A stretch of 64,000 nt of DNA from Sphingobacteriaceae bacterium (GCA_002319075.1 NVQB01000001.1:4650001-4714000); one strand, 5' to 3'; positions 9,902-19,857 are shown, counted from the stretch's first letter. The notes: generated from the letters alone by a model not told the origin. Translations and numbers: made by a program.

Positions 9902-10627
9902 CTAGAATTTATAGAATAAACTTACATCTGAGATCAGGCCATTAAAATTCGTATCTCCCATGCGCGAAGTCCCTTGAGGAGTCTTAACGTTATAAGTTTT
10001 GAATGAAACAAGGAGGCCTGTGGTGATGACCCATCTTTTTGAGATTTGGTATCTTAGAGAATAATTGAGATTGATACCGAATTTATCGAAGTTCTGCGAT
10101 CTGTTCACCCTACCAGAATCCAGCGTTGTGGTATGTGCGAAAACATGTCCCTTTGAATCAATAGAATCGCTGGCAGTAGAATAATAAGTTCTTTCGCGTT
10201 CAAATTTGTTATTGTAAAGAAGGTCAAGTCCAATTACGTGTTTAATTTTTCCTTTACCCAGAATGTATTCATATCCCAAACCCATTTGAAAATTGGAAGG
10301 AGTGGCTTTTTCGTAGGTGGAATAAAGCGTAGTATTATTTACGCTGGATAATTTTGTCGATTCCAGTTTATTTGCTTCCGAGTTAAAAATACTGGCACCT
10401 GCAAATAATTTAACAGCCTGTTTTTCGGTAAACAAATAGCGGTAAGTTACGTTGGTATATCTTTCATTAAAGTCAGAAACACCCGCTAACAAAAAGAAAA
10501 CGGAAGATACACTAAATCCTATTTCGTGAGGTTTTGCTGGTTTCTTTTTTATGGATAAAGTGTCCTGGGCTGAGACAGCAAATGTGAGTGCTACAAACAC
10601 CAAAGTGAAATTCTTTTTACGCATCAT
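9902..10627 (-). CDS. Probable outer-membrane beta-barrel protein
   Basis: 241 residues with a signal peptide ([21 protein letters not shown]; the second Met is an equally good start). The remainder alternates hydrophobic and polar residues as in a beta-barrel, with strand-like segments ([76 protein letters not shown]) and the last residue Phe (VSLFYKF), a usual C-terminal signature of barrels inserted by BAM. Specific function is unknown. It is divergent from hutI. Confidence 0.75.
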   Translation of the reverse strand: MMRKKNFTLVFVALTFAVSAQDTLSIKKKPAKPHEIGFSVSSVFFLLAGVSDFNERYTNVTYRYLFTEKQAVKLFAGASIFNSEANKLESTKLSSVNNTTLYSTYEKATPSNFQMGLGYEYILGKGKIKHVIGLDLLYNNKFERERTYYSTASDSIDSKGHVFAHTTTLDSGRVNRSQNFDKFGINLNYSLRYQISKRWVITTGLLVSFKTYNVKTPQGTSRMGDTNFNGLISDVSLFYKF

Positions 10628-10732
10628 GGCATTTAATTTAAAACGGTTTTTATACCTTAGGGCGCTTTAGAACAGGGTATTATCGGTACTTTAATCCCTT
10701 TGAACCTCTAACGTATAAAATAGAATTTTAGT

Positions 10733-11983
10733 ATGCAAAAATTGCTTTTAAAAAATATCAAAAACCTTATAGGAGTGCATGATATAGCACCTGAGCGCTT
10801 GAAAGGAAAAGAAATGAAAGTGTTGCCAGGTATAGAAAATGCCTGGCTAGCCTGCGATAACGGATTGATAGCAGATTATGGAAGTATGGACGATTTTCCC
10901 GGAATTACAGACTGGAAAGGGCTTGAAGTAATTGACTGCGCCGGGAAAATTGTGATGCCATCGTTTGCTGACAGTCATACACACATTGTTTATGCAGGTA
11001 ATCGTGAACAGGAATTTGTGGATCGTATCAGTGGTTTGAGTTATGAGGATATCGCAAAGCGGGGAGGGGGAATTTTAAATTCAGCAAAAAAATTACGCGA
11101 GACTTCAGAAGACGAGCTGTTTGAACAATCTAAACAAAGGCTGAAAGAAATTATTTCTCAAGGAACCGGAGCGGTAGAAATTAAAAGCGGTTATGGCTTG
11201 AACCTGGAAAGCGAATTAAAAATATTGCGTGTTATCAAGCGTTTAAAAGATCTTAACTGGATTCCGGTAAAAGCTACTTTTTTAGGCGCACACGCGGTGC
11301 CTGTTGAATTTAAAGATAATAAAAAAGGATACATCGCTCTTATCATTTCTGAAATTTTGCCTGCAATTGAAAACGAAAAGCTGGCTGATTTTATTGATGT
11401 GTTTTGCGAGAAGGGGTATTTTGATGAATTTGAAACGAAACAGATTTTAGAAGCCGGCAAAAAACACGGGCTCACCGGCAAAGTGCATGCAGAGCAAATG
11501 AGTCATGCTAATGGTATTAAAGCCGCTGTTGAATGCGGTGCCATTAGTGTTGATCACCTGGAATTTTGCAATGATGACGACATTCGTTTACTCGGTAAAT
11601 CTTCAACCATGCCAACCATTTTGCCGGGAGCCGCCTTTTTCCTGAGTTTACCTTTACCACCTGCCCGTAAAATGATTGATGCAGGATTATCTGTTGCTTT
11701 TGCAAGTGATTATAATCCTGGAAGCTGTCCGAGTGGCAATATGAAGTTGGTTTTAAGTATGGCTTGTGTACAATACCGTTTAACTCCTGAAGAAGCCATT
11801 AATGCAGTGACATTAAACAGTGCTTATGCTATGCATTTACAGCATCAAGTTGGTTCAATTACTCCAGGTAAATTGGCTAATCTCATTATTACAAAAGAAA
11901 TAAGTACTTACGGTTACCTGCCATACGCATTTGGAAGTGACCTGATTGATAAAATAATTCTTAACGGAAAGATATGGGCATAA
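10733..11983 (+). CDS. hutI: Imidazolonepropionase
   Basis: 416 residues. It hydrolyses 4-imidazolone-5-propionate to N-formimidoyl-L-glutamate in histidine degradation. The metal site HTH is at 82-84 (SFADSHTHIVYAG), followed by the family signature FVDRISGLSYEDIAKRGGGI and then TGAVEIKSGYGLNLESE. Later ligands are seen in KVHAEQMSHANG, VDHLEF and ALASD-like FASDYNPGSCPSGNM. It is alone; the other hut genes are not in the window. It ends in a strong terminator. Confidence 0.96.
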   Translation: MQKLLLKNIKNLIGVHDIAPERLKGKEMKVLPGIENAWLACDNGLIADYGSMDDFPGITDWKGLEVIDCAGKIVMPSFADSHTHIVYAGNREQEFVDRISGLSYEDIAKRGGGILNSAKKLRETSEDELFEQSKQRLKEIISQGTGAVEIKSGYGLNLESELKILRVIKRLKDLNWIPVKATFLGAHAVPVEFKDNKKGYIALIISEILPAIENEKLADFIDVFCEKGYFDEFETKQILEAGKKHGLTGKVHAEQMSHANGIKAAVECGAISVDHLEFCNDDDIRLLGKSSTMPTILPGAAFFLSLPLPPARKMIDAGLSVAFASDYNPGSCPSGNMKLVLSMACVQYRLTPEEAINAVTLNSAYAMHLQHQVGSITPGKLANLIITKEISTYGYLPYAFGSDLIDKIILNGKIWA

Positions 11984-12018
11984 AAAAACCGCCCAGCGAT
12001 CACGAGGGCGGTTTTTTT
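11982..12018. terminator. Rho-independent terminator after hutI
   Basis: A-run, CCGCCC (11989-11994), 11-nt loop, GGGCGG (12006-12011), T-run (12012-12018). It is symmetric, so it can also end leftward transcripts of the lipoprotein gene at 12036. Confidence 0.9.
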
Positions 12019-12035
12019 ACTAAGTTTAGGTTTGA

Positions 12036-12269
12036 TTACTTAATAACACAAACAACTTTAGAAGTGTAACCTCCTGAGCTAGCATCAGAACTTCCGTTTT
12101 CACATGTTGTTTTTGCATCATCTTTTTTGTCCTTAATAGTTGTGCTTGCAGTAGTCGATGTAGTGCTACCGTTTTGACCTACAGTTGCTGTACACTCGCA
12201 AGTGTATTCTTTTTTACATGAAGTCATTGCGAACATTGCTACAGCAGCTACTAATAATACTTTTCTCAT
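12036..12269 (-). CDS. Small lipoprotein, Ser/Thr-rich
   Basis: 77 residues. A short lipoprotein signal ends in the lipobox AMTSC with the acylated Cys at 18, followed by KKEY. The mature part has three further cysteines (CECTA, TTCENG, KVVCVI), possibly two disulfides, and a Ser/Thr/Gly-rich middle. Similar small Cys-containing lipoproteins with an EYTCECT start are common in Bacteroidota, without known function. Upstream on the minus strand a TATATTTA stretch approximates the -7 box. Confidence 0.75.
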   Translation of the reverse strand: MRKVLLVAAVAMFAMTSCKKEYTCECTATVGQNGSTTSTTASTTIKDKKDDAKTTCENGSSDASSGGYTSKVVCVIK

Positions 12270-12433
12270 AATTTGGTTTGTTTAGGGGTTATAATTCCGG
12301 TAAATATATATGTGGGAAATTACTAAACAAAATAGTTGGTATTAATTTTGTATGATAGTTTGTGGATGGCTGGTTTTAATTTGTGAAAATGCAGTCTGAG
12401 TTTGTGGAATGATAAAACGGAGGATTTCTAAAA

Positions 12434-12466
12434 TAAAAAAGGCCCCTGAAGCAGGGGCCTTTTTTA
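12434..12466. terminator. Bidirectional rho-independent terminator
   Basis: A-run, GGCCCCTG (12441-12448), loop AAG, CAGGGGCC (12452-12459), T-run. It lies just downstream of the coiled-coil lipoprotein gene (leftward). Confidence 0.92.
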
Positions 12467-12497
12467 CTCATAATTTAATACTTCTTTTTGGTAATAA

Positions 12498-13355
12498 TTA
12501 ATCAATAACAATCACAAGGTATTTTGAAGCATCCCAAAACTCTTTTGCGTTTGTAATTTCGATTTTTTCAATAGGTTTTTCACCCACCAATTTGTATGAG
12601 TTTTTAGGGTGAGTAGATAACAATTTTACTTTTTTAGCACCAATGTTAATGCTCGTAGTTTGCTCGATGTTGATTTTGGTAAAGTATTCTTTGTTAAAAT
12701 CGTCAGTTACTTTCGTTGATTTACCTAAACCAATAAAGCCACCTTCTTTAGAAATCACTTTTTTGTCTTGTAATTCTTTGCGGGTACCAATAGTGTAATA
12801 GGCTGTATTTAACATATCTGTTTTTTGCAAGCTTTCTCCTTCTACAACTTTATAGTTTGTGTTAAGGTTAGCCAGTTCAATGTTCAGACCTTCCATTCTT
12901 GTTTTTAACTCAGCAATTTCTTCGTCTTTTAGCGTAATAGTATTTTGAAGATTCTCAATCATCTTCTCCATGCCAGCAAGTTTGAGGTTGCTTTGTTTCA
13001 ATTTTGCGCTTAAAGAAGCAATCCTGTTTTTATTCTTGGCCATTAAATCATAGATAGCCTGAATATCTTCCTTAATCTGGTTGCCTTTATTTTTAACATC
13101 GCCTTTGCTGCTTGCGTTGTCTACAATTTTTTCTTTTTCTTTAATGGCATTTAGGTTTTCCTGGATCTCGTTAAACGATTCAATAAACTCCTGTAAGGCA
13201 GCTGATTTTTCGTTGAGTTGTCCGGATAGATCTCCGTTAGCTGTTTTTAGACTATCGGCCAAAGGATTTCCTTTATCCTCTTCTTTACAATTTGTAACGG
13301 TAAGACTTGAGAATGCAAGAAATAAGCAGGCAATAATAATTTTTATACTTTTCAT
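12498..13355 (-). CDS. Coiled-coil lipoprotein
   Basis: 285 residues. The lipoprotein signal ends TVTNC with the modified Cys near 23. Residues of about 35-175 form a long heptad-rich coiled coil (LNEKSAALQEFIESFNEI, AKLKQSNLKLAGMEKMIENL, LKDEEIAELKTRMEGLNIEL). A C-terminal globular part of about 110 residues contains AYYTIGTRKELQDKKVI and FIGLGKST, followed by an IEKIEITNAKEFWDASKYLVIVID end. This coiled-coil plus YTIGTxxEL arrangement is a recurring Bacteroidota lipoprotein type of unknown role. A perfect -7 box lies upstream at 13394-13401. Confidence 0.8.
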   Translation of the reverse strand: MKSIKIIIACLFLAFSSLTVTNCKEEDKGNPLADSLKTANGDLSGQLNEKSAALQEFIESFNEIQENLNAIKEKEKIVDNASSKGDVKNKGNQIKEDIQAIYDLMAKNKNRIASLSAKLKQSNLKLAGMEKMIENLQNTITLKDEEIAELKTRMEGLNIELANLNTNYKVVEGESLQKTDMLNTAYYTIGTRKELQDKKVISKEGGFIGLGKSTKVTDDFNKEYFTKINIEQTTSINIGAKKVKLLSTHPKNSYKLVGEKPIEKIEITNAKEFWDASKYLVIVID

Positions 13356-13393
13356 AATGTTAAGTTTAAGTTTTGTTGGTCGTTGGTTCGGGA

Positions 13394-13401
13394 CAAAAGT
13401 A
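13394..13401 (-). promoter_or_regulatory. Bacteroidota -7 promoter box
   Basis: On the minus strand TACTTTTG, an exact match to TAnnTTTG, 39 bp upstream of the coiled-coil lipoprotein start. A clear -33 TTG at the usual distance was not seen. Confidence 0.55.
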
Positions 13402-13423
13402 AAAAATTATTCTTCGGGAAATG

Positions 13424-13447
13424 AAAAAAGACGCTTAAAGCGTCTTT
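13424..13447 (-). terminator. Terminator after the bacilliredoxin gene
   Basis: Stem AAAGACGC / GCGTCTTT with a short TTAAA loop. Read leftward it is followed by a T-run, as needed to terminate the 13472-13882 gene. Confidence 0.8.
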
Positions 13448-13471
13448 AAAATTACTAGTTTGGTCTAATGT

Positions 13472-13882
13472 CTAGCAGAATTCGTCATAAACCGCCTTCA
13501 GATGTTCTGAAATTGCGTTTGCATTATGACCTTCAATATTGTGACGTTCAACAAAGTGAACCAATTCTCCGTTCTTAAACAAAGCAATAGCAGGACTGCT
13601 AGGAGGATAAGGACTAAAATGTTTTCTCGCCTGGTTTACAGCATCTACATCATACCCTGCAAACACAGTAGTTAACTTCGATGGTTTTTTTGCATTGTCA
13701 AGACTTTTCTTAACACCCGGACGGGCTGCACCTGCAGCGCAACCGCAAACAGAATTTACTACTAAAAGAACAGTGCCTTCATTTTGAATGGCTTTGTCTA
13801 CATCTTCTGGATTTATTAATTCCTGAAAACCGGCGGTAGTTAACTCGGCCTTCATCGGACTTACAATAGCTTCTGGATACAT
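13472..13882 (-). CDS. BrxA/BrxB family bacilliredoxin
   Basis: 136 residues, full length. It has the CGC redox motif at 46-48 (VVNSVCGCAAGAARPG) and a thioredoxin-like fold with VFAGYDVDAVNQAR and YPPSSPAIALFKNGELVHFVERHNIEG, all typical of the YphP/YqiW (DUF1094) family. A Cys is the last residue. In Firmicutes these proteins remove bacillithiol from modified proteins; in Bacteroidota a thiol-disulfide role is inferred. A perfect -7 box lies at 13904-13911. Confidence 0.93.
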   Translation of the reverse strand: MYPEAIVSPMKAELTTAGFQELINPEDVDKAIQNEGTVLLVVNSVCGCAAGAARPGVKKSLDNAKKPSKLTTVFAGYDVDAVNQARKHFSPYPPSSPAIALFKNGELVHFVERHNIEGHNANAISEHLKAVYDEFC

Positions 13883-13903
13883 GATTTGGTTGATTTTGTT
13901 TTA

Positions 13904-13911
13904 CAAAGGTA
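13904..13911 (-). promoter_or_regulatory. Bacteroidota -7 promoter box
   Basis: TACCTTTG on the minus strand, exact to TAnnTTTG, 22 bp upstream of the bacilliredoxin start codon. Confidence 0.55.
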
Positions 13912-13992
13912 GCTACAATTTATCAACCCTAGTCAGAAGCATGTTAAATTGTTTTAAAACGTTTTAATTTATGAATTGCAAAATTCTACTCT

Positions 13993-14000
13993 ATATTTGC
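13993..14000 (+). promoter_or_regulatory. Bacteroidota -7 promoter box
   Basis: TATATTTG, exact to TAnnTTTG, 17 bp before the ATG at 14018. It implies a very short leader and excludes the TTG at 13976 as translation start of the M16 protease. Confidence 0.6.
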
Positions 14001-14017
14001 CGGACAAAATTCAATTC

Positions 14018-16879
14018 ATGCAAAAATCAATTATTACCGGTGCCCTGTTATTGTTTGGTTTAACGGCGGCCATTGCTCAAAAACCCGCTTCCAATACCAG
14101 CACCAAAGCGAGTGAAAAGCCCGTGTTCTTGGAAGAAGTTAAAAAGACAGGAAATGAGATTGTTATTCCCTACAAGCGCTATAAATTACCGAATGGTTTA
14201 ACGATCATCATTCACGAAGATCATAGTGATCCGATTTGTTACGTAGATATCACTTATCATGTGGGAAGTGCTCGTGAACAGGAGGGTAGAAGTGGTTTCG
14301 CCCACTTTTTTGAACACATGATGTTCCAGGGTTCTAAGAACGTAGCAGACGAACAACATTTTAAGATCATAACAGAAGCAGGTGGGACTTTAAATGGTAC
14401 AACCAACACCGATCGGACCAATTATTTTGAAACAGTTCCCAGCAATCAATTAGAAAAAATGCTGTGGCTGGAAGCCGACAGGATGGGATTTTTATTAGAC
14501 TCTGTAACACAGAGAAAATTTGAAGTACAACGTGCTACTGTAAAAAATGAAAGAGGTCAGCGTTACGATAATGCTCCTTACGGTGTAGTTGGCGAAAAAA
14601 TCGGAGAAGCGCTTTATCCACAAGGCCATCCTTACAGCTGGACCACCATTGGTTATATCGAAGATTTGAATCGCGTAGATGTAAACGATTTGAAACGTTT
14701 TTATATGCGCTGGTATGGGGCTAATAATGCCGTGTTAACAGTTGCCGGTGATGTAAAAACAGAGGAAGTATTAGTTCTAGCTCAAAAATATTTTGGAAAG
14801 ATCGATAAAGGTCCTGCTGTTACCAACCAGGTGGTGGCCCCTTTTAAATTAGACGCAGACCGTTATATTTCTTATGAAGACAATGTGAAGTTTCCGATGT
14901 TAAACATCGCATATCCTACAACTCCGGCTAACACCAAAGACGATGCCGCTTTAGATGTACTTGCTGAAATTTTATCTGGAAGTCAGGGATCTCCTTTGTA
15001 CAAGTCTTTTATTGAAAGTAAAAAGGCGGTAAGTGCCCAGGCGTACCAGTATTCGCGTGAACTGGCGGGGCAATTTCAAATTGTTATACGTGCAAATGCT
15101 GCCAGTTCTTTAGCTGATATTGAAAAAGAGTTAAAAACAGTTTTAGCTGAGTGGGAGAAAAAAGGCGCTACAGACGATGATATTGTGAAATTTAAGGCAC
15201 AATTTCAAAGCAATCTTTATAACCAGTTAAGCACTGTTCAGGGTAAGGGCGCAAGTTTAGCTTCGTATTACACCTTAACAAAAGACGCTAACAATCTTAA
15301 AAAAGAAATTGCGCGCTACATGTCGGTTACTAAGGCTGATGTTATGCGTGTTTACACTACTTACGTTAAAAATAAGCCGGCTGTTATTTTAAGTTGTCTT
15401 CCTAAAGGAAAAGGAGATATGCGCGCTCATGAAGATACCTGGAAAATGTACCAGCGTAAAGTGGAAACAGAAAGCGCCGAGTATAAAAATTTAAGTTATA
15501 TTGAACCAAAAGATGACTTTAAACGTTCGGAAATGCCTGCTGCAAAAGCGGCCGTAGCTATTTCTGTTCCTGATTTTTATACAGCGAAAGTTAATTCTAC
15601 TATACCTATAATTGGTATAAACGAAAATGAAATTCCAAAAGTAAATATCCTGATCACTTTTAAAGCAGGTCATCGTTTTGAGCCGAAAGAAAAGTCAGGT
15701 CTGTCACAGTTGTTAGCATCAATGCTTGAGCAAAGCTCTCAAAAAACAAATGCTGAAGAAGTAGAAAATAAATTAAACCGTTTGGGGTCAACTTTAAGTA
15801 TCTCTTCTGGTGATGAAGATTTTAACATCAGCATTCAGGCTCTAAAACAAAATTTAAAAGCCACTTTAGCAATTGTGGAAGAAAATTTATTTGAACCAAA
15901 ATTTGATGCTTCAGAATTTGAGCTTGAAAAGAAAAAACAATTGGATGGCATTACGCAAAGTCAGACTAACGCTTCGGCAATTGCCGATATGGCTTATCGT
16001 AAAATACTTTATGGTACTAATCATGCTATGGGATATACAAGCAATGGTACTATTGAAACGGTAGCGGGAATTACTTTAGATGATGTGAAAAACTATTATG
16101 CCCAATTAAATTCGGGAATGGTTTCGATAGCAGTGAGTGGCGACATCAGTAAAGATGAAATTACAGCCGATCTTGCATTTCTTTCAAAACTAAAAAGTGG
16201 CAATGCATTAATGGCTGATGTTTCTCCAACGCCTACCATAGAAAAAACAAGGATTTATTTTGTAGACAAAAAGAACGCGGCACAAAGTGAAATTCGTATC
16301 GGTTATATAGCTATGCCCTATGAAGCTACCGGCGAATTCTTTAAAAGTACCATCATGAATTTTAGTTTCGCTGGCGCTTTTAATAGCCGAACCAATTATT
16401 TGTTACGTGAGATCAAAGGCTGGACTTATGGTACACGCGGCGGATTCAGCGGAACAAGATACCCAGGTGCATTTACTATAAGCGGCGGCTTTAAAGCCAA
16501 TACAACTGACAGTGCTCTTGTAGAATTTTTCAATGAATTTAAAAAATACACAGCAGAGGGGATTACGGATGAAGAAATAAACTTTACAAAAAATGCCATG
16601 GCACAAAGTGATGCTTTAAAATATGAGTCTCCGATCCAAAAACTAGGATTTATTAAACGCGTTCTGGATTATGATCTTCCGAAAGATTACGTGGCTCAGC
16701 AAACTGCTATTTTAAATTCAATTTCAAAGGAAGAAGTGAATATACTTGCTAAGAAACGTCTACCGTATAATAACATGGTTGTTATAGTGGTAGGTGATAA
16801 AGCCAGCAACTTCGAGAAAGTGAAAAAACTTGGTTTTGATGTCATAGAGATCGATGCTAATGGTAAAATTATTAATTAA
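14018..16879 (+). CDS. M16 family zinc metallopeptidase (two-domain)
   Basis: 953 residues from the ATG at 14018, which gives a proper signal peptide (MQKSIITGALLLFGLTAAIAQ). A TTG-initiated reading from 13976 would be longer, but a promoter box lies between them. The inverted zinc motif HFFEH is at 96-100, with family context GRSGFAHFFEHMMFQGS and later RATVKNERGQRYDNAPYG. A second M16 half (from about 545, INENEIPKVNILITFKAGHR) lacks HxxEH and is the usual inactive partner. It is predicted to be periplasmic, degrading peptides. It is followed 60 bp later by lpdA, probably separately transcribed. Confidence 0.95.
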   Translation: MQKSIITGALLLFGLTAAIAQKPASNTSTKASEKPVFLEEVKKTGNEIVIPYKRYKLPNGLTIIIHEDHSDPICYVDITYHVGSAREQEGRSGFAHFFEHMMFQGSKNVADEQHFKIITEAGGTLNGTTNTDRTNYFETVPSNQLEKMLWLEADRMGFLLDSVTQRKFEVQRATVKNERGQRYDNAPYGVVGEKIGEALYPQGHPYSWTTIGYIEDLNRVDVNDLKRFYMRWYGANNAVLTVAGDVKTEEVLVLAQKYFGKIDKGPAVTNQVVAPFKLDADRYISYEDNVKFPMLNIAYPTTPANTKDDAALDVLAEILSGSQGSPLYKSFIESKKAVSAQAYQYSRELAGQFQIVIRANAASSLADIEKELKTVLAEWEKKGATDDDIVKFKAQFQSNLYNQLSTVQGKGASLASYYTLTKDANNLKKEIARYMSVTKADVMRVYTTYVKNKPAVILSCLPKGKGDMRAHEDTWKMYQRKVETESAEYKNLSYIEPKDDFKRSEMPAAKAAVAISVPDFYTAKVNSTIPIIGINENEIPKVNILITFKAGHRFEPKEKSGLSQLLASMLEQSSQKTNAEEVENKLNRLGSTLSISSGDEDFNISIQALKQNLKATLAIVEENLFEPKFDASEFELEKKKQLDGITQSQTNASAIADMAYRKILYGTNHAMGYTSNGTIETVAGITLDDVKNYYAQLNSGMVSIAVSGDISKDEITADLAFLSKLKSGNALMADVSPTPTIEKTRIYFVDKKNAAQSEIRIGYIAMPYEATGEFFKSTIMNFSFAGAFNSRTNYLLREIKGWTYGTRGGFSGTRYPGAFTISGGFKANTTDSALVEFFNEFKKYTAEGITDEEINFTKNAMAQSDALKYESPIQKLGFIKRVLDYDLPKDYVAQQTAILNSISKEEVNILAKKRLPYNNMVVIVVGDKASNFEKVKKLGFDVIEIDANGKIIN

Positions 16880-16939
16880 GAGAACTATTAAACCTTATAA
16901 AATTTAATAGTAAATTAGAGCCTTTAAAAACAAGCACAC

Positions 16940-18328
16940 ATGAACTACGATATTATAGTTATAGGCAGCGGCCCTGGGGGATATGTAACAGCCATCAGAG
17001 CTTCTCAATTAGGATTTAAAACGGCCATTATTGAAAAAGAAAGTCTTGGCGGAATTTGTTTAAACTGGGGTTGTATTCCAACCAAAGCATTGCTTAAAAG
17101 CGCACAAGTATTTGAATATTTAAACCATGCAAAAGATTATGGTATTGGAGCTGATAATATTAAAGCCGACTTTAGTGCGGTTGTGAAGCGCAGCCGCGAT
17201 GTGGCAGAAGGCATGAGCAAAGGTATTCAGTTCTTAATGAAAAAGAACAAGATCGATGTAATTATGGGCACTGCAAAAGTAAAAGCAGAAAAAAAAGTGG
17301 AAGTAACAGGAGCTGATGGAAAAGTAAGCAGCCTGGCCGCTAACCACATTATTATTGCAACTGGAGCACGTTCAAAACAACTTCCAAATTTACCACAAGA
17401 TGGTAAAAAAATTATCGGGTACCGTGAAGCGATGAGCCTTCCGAAACAACCGAAATCATTGGTAGTTGTTGGTAGTGGAGCGATAGGTGTAGAGTTCGCT
17501 TATTTTTACGCTACTATGGGCACTAAAGTAACCATCGTTGAGTTTTTACCGAACATTGTTCCTGTTGAAGATGAAGAAGTAAGTAAACAACTGGAAAAAT
17601 CTTTCAAAAAAGCGGGTATTGAAATCATGACTGATGCTTCGGTTGAAAGCGTTGACACTAAAGGAACAGGTTGTAAAGTAAATATTAAAACAAAAACCGG
17701 AAATATCAGTCTTGATGCCGACATCGTTTTATCAGCGGTAGGTATTGAAGCAAATATAGCTGGAATTGGCCTGGAAGAAGCAGGAATTAAAACGGACAAA
17801 GGCAAGATTGTAACAGATAAATTTTACGCAACCAATGTAGCGGGATATTATGCTATTGGTGATTGTGTAAGTGGACAAGCGCTGGCTCACGTAGCAAGTG
17901 CTGAAGGGATTACCTGCGTGGAAAAAATTAAAGGCATGCATGTTGAAGCTATTGATTACAATAATGTACCGGGTTGTACGTATTGTCAACCAGAGATTGC
18001 AAGTGTTGGATTTACTGAGAAAAAAGCAAAAGAAGCGGGTTACGAAATCAAAGTTGGTAAATTTCCATTCTCTGCGTCAGGAAAAGCGAAAGCTGCCGGG
18101 GCTGCTGATGGATTTGTAAAACTGATTTTTGACGCAAAATATGGTGAGCTTTTAGGAGCGCACATGATTGGCGCGAATGTTACCGAGATGATTGCTTCAG
18201 CCGTTGCAATGCGTAAACTGGAAACTACAGGTCACGAAATCATTAAAACTATTCATCCTCATCCAACCATGAGCGAAGCTGTTATGGAAGCTGCTGCTGC
18301 TGCATATGGTGAAGTGATTCATTTATAG
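16940..18328 (+). CDS. lpdA: Dihydrolipoyl dehydrogenase (E3)
   Basis: 462 residues, full length. A FAD-binding GSGPGG is at 9-14, the redox disulfide C40/C45 in GGICLNWGCIPTKALL, an NAD-binding GSGAIGVEFAYFYATMG stretch in the middle, and the dimer-interface catalytic HPHPTMSE with H439/H441 and E446. It reoxidises lipoamide in 2-oxo-acid dehydrogenase complexes. The E1/E2 genes are not adjacent. A terminator follows at 18358. Confidence 0.96.
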   Translation: MNYDIIVIGSGPGGYVTAIRASQLGFKTAIIEKESLGGICLNWGCIPTKALLKSAQVFEYLNHAKDYGIGADNIKADFSAVVKRSRDVAEGMSKGIQFLMKKNKIDVIMGTAKVKAEKKVEVTGADGKVSSLAANHIIIATGARSKQLPNLPQDGKKIIGYREAMSLPKQPKSLVVVGSGAIGVEFAYFYATMGTKVTIVEFLPNIVPVEDEEVSKQLEKSFKKAGIEIMTDASVESVDTKGTGCKVNIKTKTGNISLDADIVLSAVGIEANIAGIGLEEAGIKTDKGKIVTDKFYATNVAGYYAIGDCVSGQALAHVASAEGITCVEKIKGMHVEAIDYNNVPGCTYCQPEIASVGFTEKKAKEAGYEIKVGKFPFSASGKAKAAGAADGFVKLIFDAKYGELLGAHMIGANVTEMIASAVAMRKLETTGHEIIKTIHPHPTMSEAVMEAAAAAYGEVIHL

Positions 18329-18357
18329 TTTTCAACCACTTCAAACAAATTAGAATC

Positions 18358-18384
18358 AAAAACGCTCCCTGTGGAGCGTTTTTT
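18358..18384 (+). terminator. Rho-independent terminator after lpdA
   Basis: AACGCTCC (18361-18368), CTGT loop, GGAGCGTT (18373-18380), then a T-run. Confidence 0.9.
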
Positions 18385-18447
18385 GTTTCCTTTTTTATAC
18401 TTGTCATTACGTATATTTATAAAGACTTAAACGGCTGCCAGTAAAAA

Positions 18448-19857
18448 ATGATTCAAAGTAAATATTATAGTAACAAAAACTTACTTGTAATAATTTGTGT
18501 TTTGCTCTTTGTTTATGCCGTGGCGCGGGCCTGTTTGGTTTCGCTGACGCATGACGAAGCATTGACTTACGATCTTGTAAAAGATCATGACTACTTTGGC
18601 TTTACGGCTAATAATCATTTAATGAACACCTGGCTCATGGCTCTTTTTATCAATATTTTTGGTGAGAAGGAATTAGTTTTGAGACTGGCATCTATCCTTC
18701 TTTTTGCTGTTTATTTGTTTTACAGTGCTAAGCTGTTTCTTAAATCCACCAAATCTGTTTATATTTTTTTCGCTATTCCCCTGGTCTTTTTAAATCCATT
18801 TGTAATAGATTTTTTTGGTCTGGCGCGCGGCTATGGAATTTCCATGGGCTTTATGATGGCAAGTGTTTATTATTTTCTAAGATCAACTTACATAAATGAG
18901 AAGACTTCATCATCTGTAATTATAGACTCTGCTTTTTCTTTGTTATTTGCTGCCGGAGCCCTGATTGCAAATTTGTCGCTTATAAATTTCTATATAGCCT
19001 TGATCGTACTTTTTTGCGGGGACTATTTTTTTGTGCTCAAAAAAAACAGAACTGGAAAAAATAATTTGAAATTTGCCGGACTTCTTTTACTTGCTTGTGT
19101 GCCCTTATTTTTTAGTTTTAAACGGTTATTGGTCTTAAAAGAAGCCAATGATCTTTATGTAGGAGCGAGTGATTTTGATGAGACAATTTCTACACTTATA
19201 GAGCGATCAAGTTATTTTATGCCTTATCCTCTCTGGTTTACGGAGTTTCTTCAAACATTTATTGCCTATATTTTTCCTGTTGGACTCATAATCACGCTTC
19301 TTAGAAAAAATTACAAGGGTCCGCTTTTTAAGCTGGGAGTATTGATGACTTTACTGTTATTAGGATTTCAAGCTGAACACTTTTTATTTTCTACGCTTTT
19401 TCCAATTGGACGCACCGGTGTTTATTTTATTCCTTTGTTTGGATTATTTATCTCTTACCTTTTTATTCAGTTTATCGAAAACAGAAAAGTTTCTCAGAAG
19501 CAAGCTTTTTTAGCTGCAGGTTTGATCATAGTTTCTTTGCCATTAACCATTCATTTTTTTAGGACAATGAATCTTAGTCAGACTTTTGAATGGAAATATG
19601 ATAAACATACCAAGGAGGCGGTAATGACTATAAATGATCTGAATAAGACTGCGGTAGTTGGACATAACTGGATTTTTGGTCCAAGCATCAATTATTATAT
19701 CCGCTCGCGTAATTTAACTATCAAAGCTGTAAAACTGGAAGGTGCTCCGTACGATCAAAATTTTATTTACGAGTTCAAAGACCAGCTAACTGATACCAGC
19801 TGGTTCTCAGTGAAAAAATTTGTAGACACAGGATCTGGAATTTATAAACACGATTAA
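18448..19857 (+). CDS. Polytopic membrane protein, GT-C (family 39-like) glycosyltransferase candidate
   Basis: 469 residues with about 10-12 membrane segments. After the first segment comes SLTHDEALTYDLV, an acidic DEA motif in the first extracytoplasmic loop, as in ArnT/PMT-type GT-C transferases that use polyprenyl-phosphate sugars. It is followed by NNHLMNTWLMALFINIFGEKELVLRLASIL, a typical second-loop pattern. The C-terminal about 110 residues (FFRTMNLSQTFEWKYDKHTK...) form a soluble extracytoplasmic end. Substrate and acceptor are unknown. It is convergent with the receptor gene at 19886. Confidence 0.72.
   Translation: MIQSKYYSNKNLLVIICVLLFVYAVARACLVSLTHDEALTYDLVKDHDYFGFTANNHLMNTWLMALFINIFGEKELVLRLASILLFAVYLFYSAKLFLKSTKSVYIFFAIPLVFLNPFVIDFFGLARGYGISMGFMMASVYYFLRSTYINEKTSSSVIIDSAFSLLFAAGALIANLSLINFYIALIVLFCGDYFFVLKKNRTGKNNLKFAGLLLLACVPLFFSFKRLLVLKEANDLYVGASDFDETISTLIERSSYFMPYPLWFTEFLQTFIAYIFPVGLIITLLRKNYKGPLFKLGVLMTLLLLGFQAEHFLFSTLFPIGRTGVYFIPLFGLFISYLFIQFIENRKVSQKQAFLAAGLIIVSLPLTIHFFRTMNLSQTFEWKYDKHTKEAVMTINDLNKTAVVGHNWIFGPSINYYIRSRNLTIKAVKLEGAPYDQNFIYEFKDQLTDTSWFSVKKFVDTGSGIYKHD

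Noticed and set aside
13976-14017. Longer start (TTG) for the M16 protease
   Set aside because: A promoter box lies after it and the ATG at 14018 gives a proper signal peptide.
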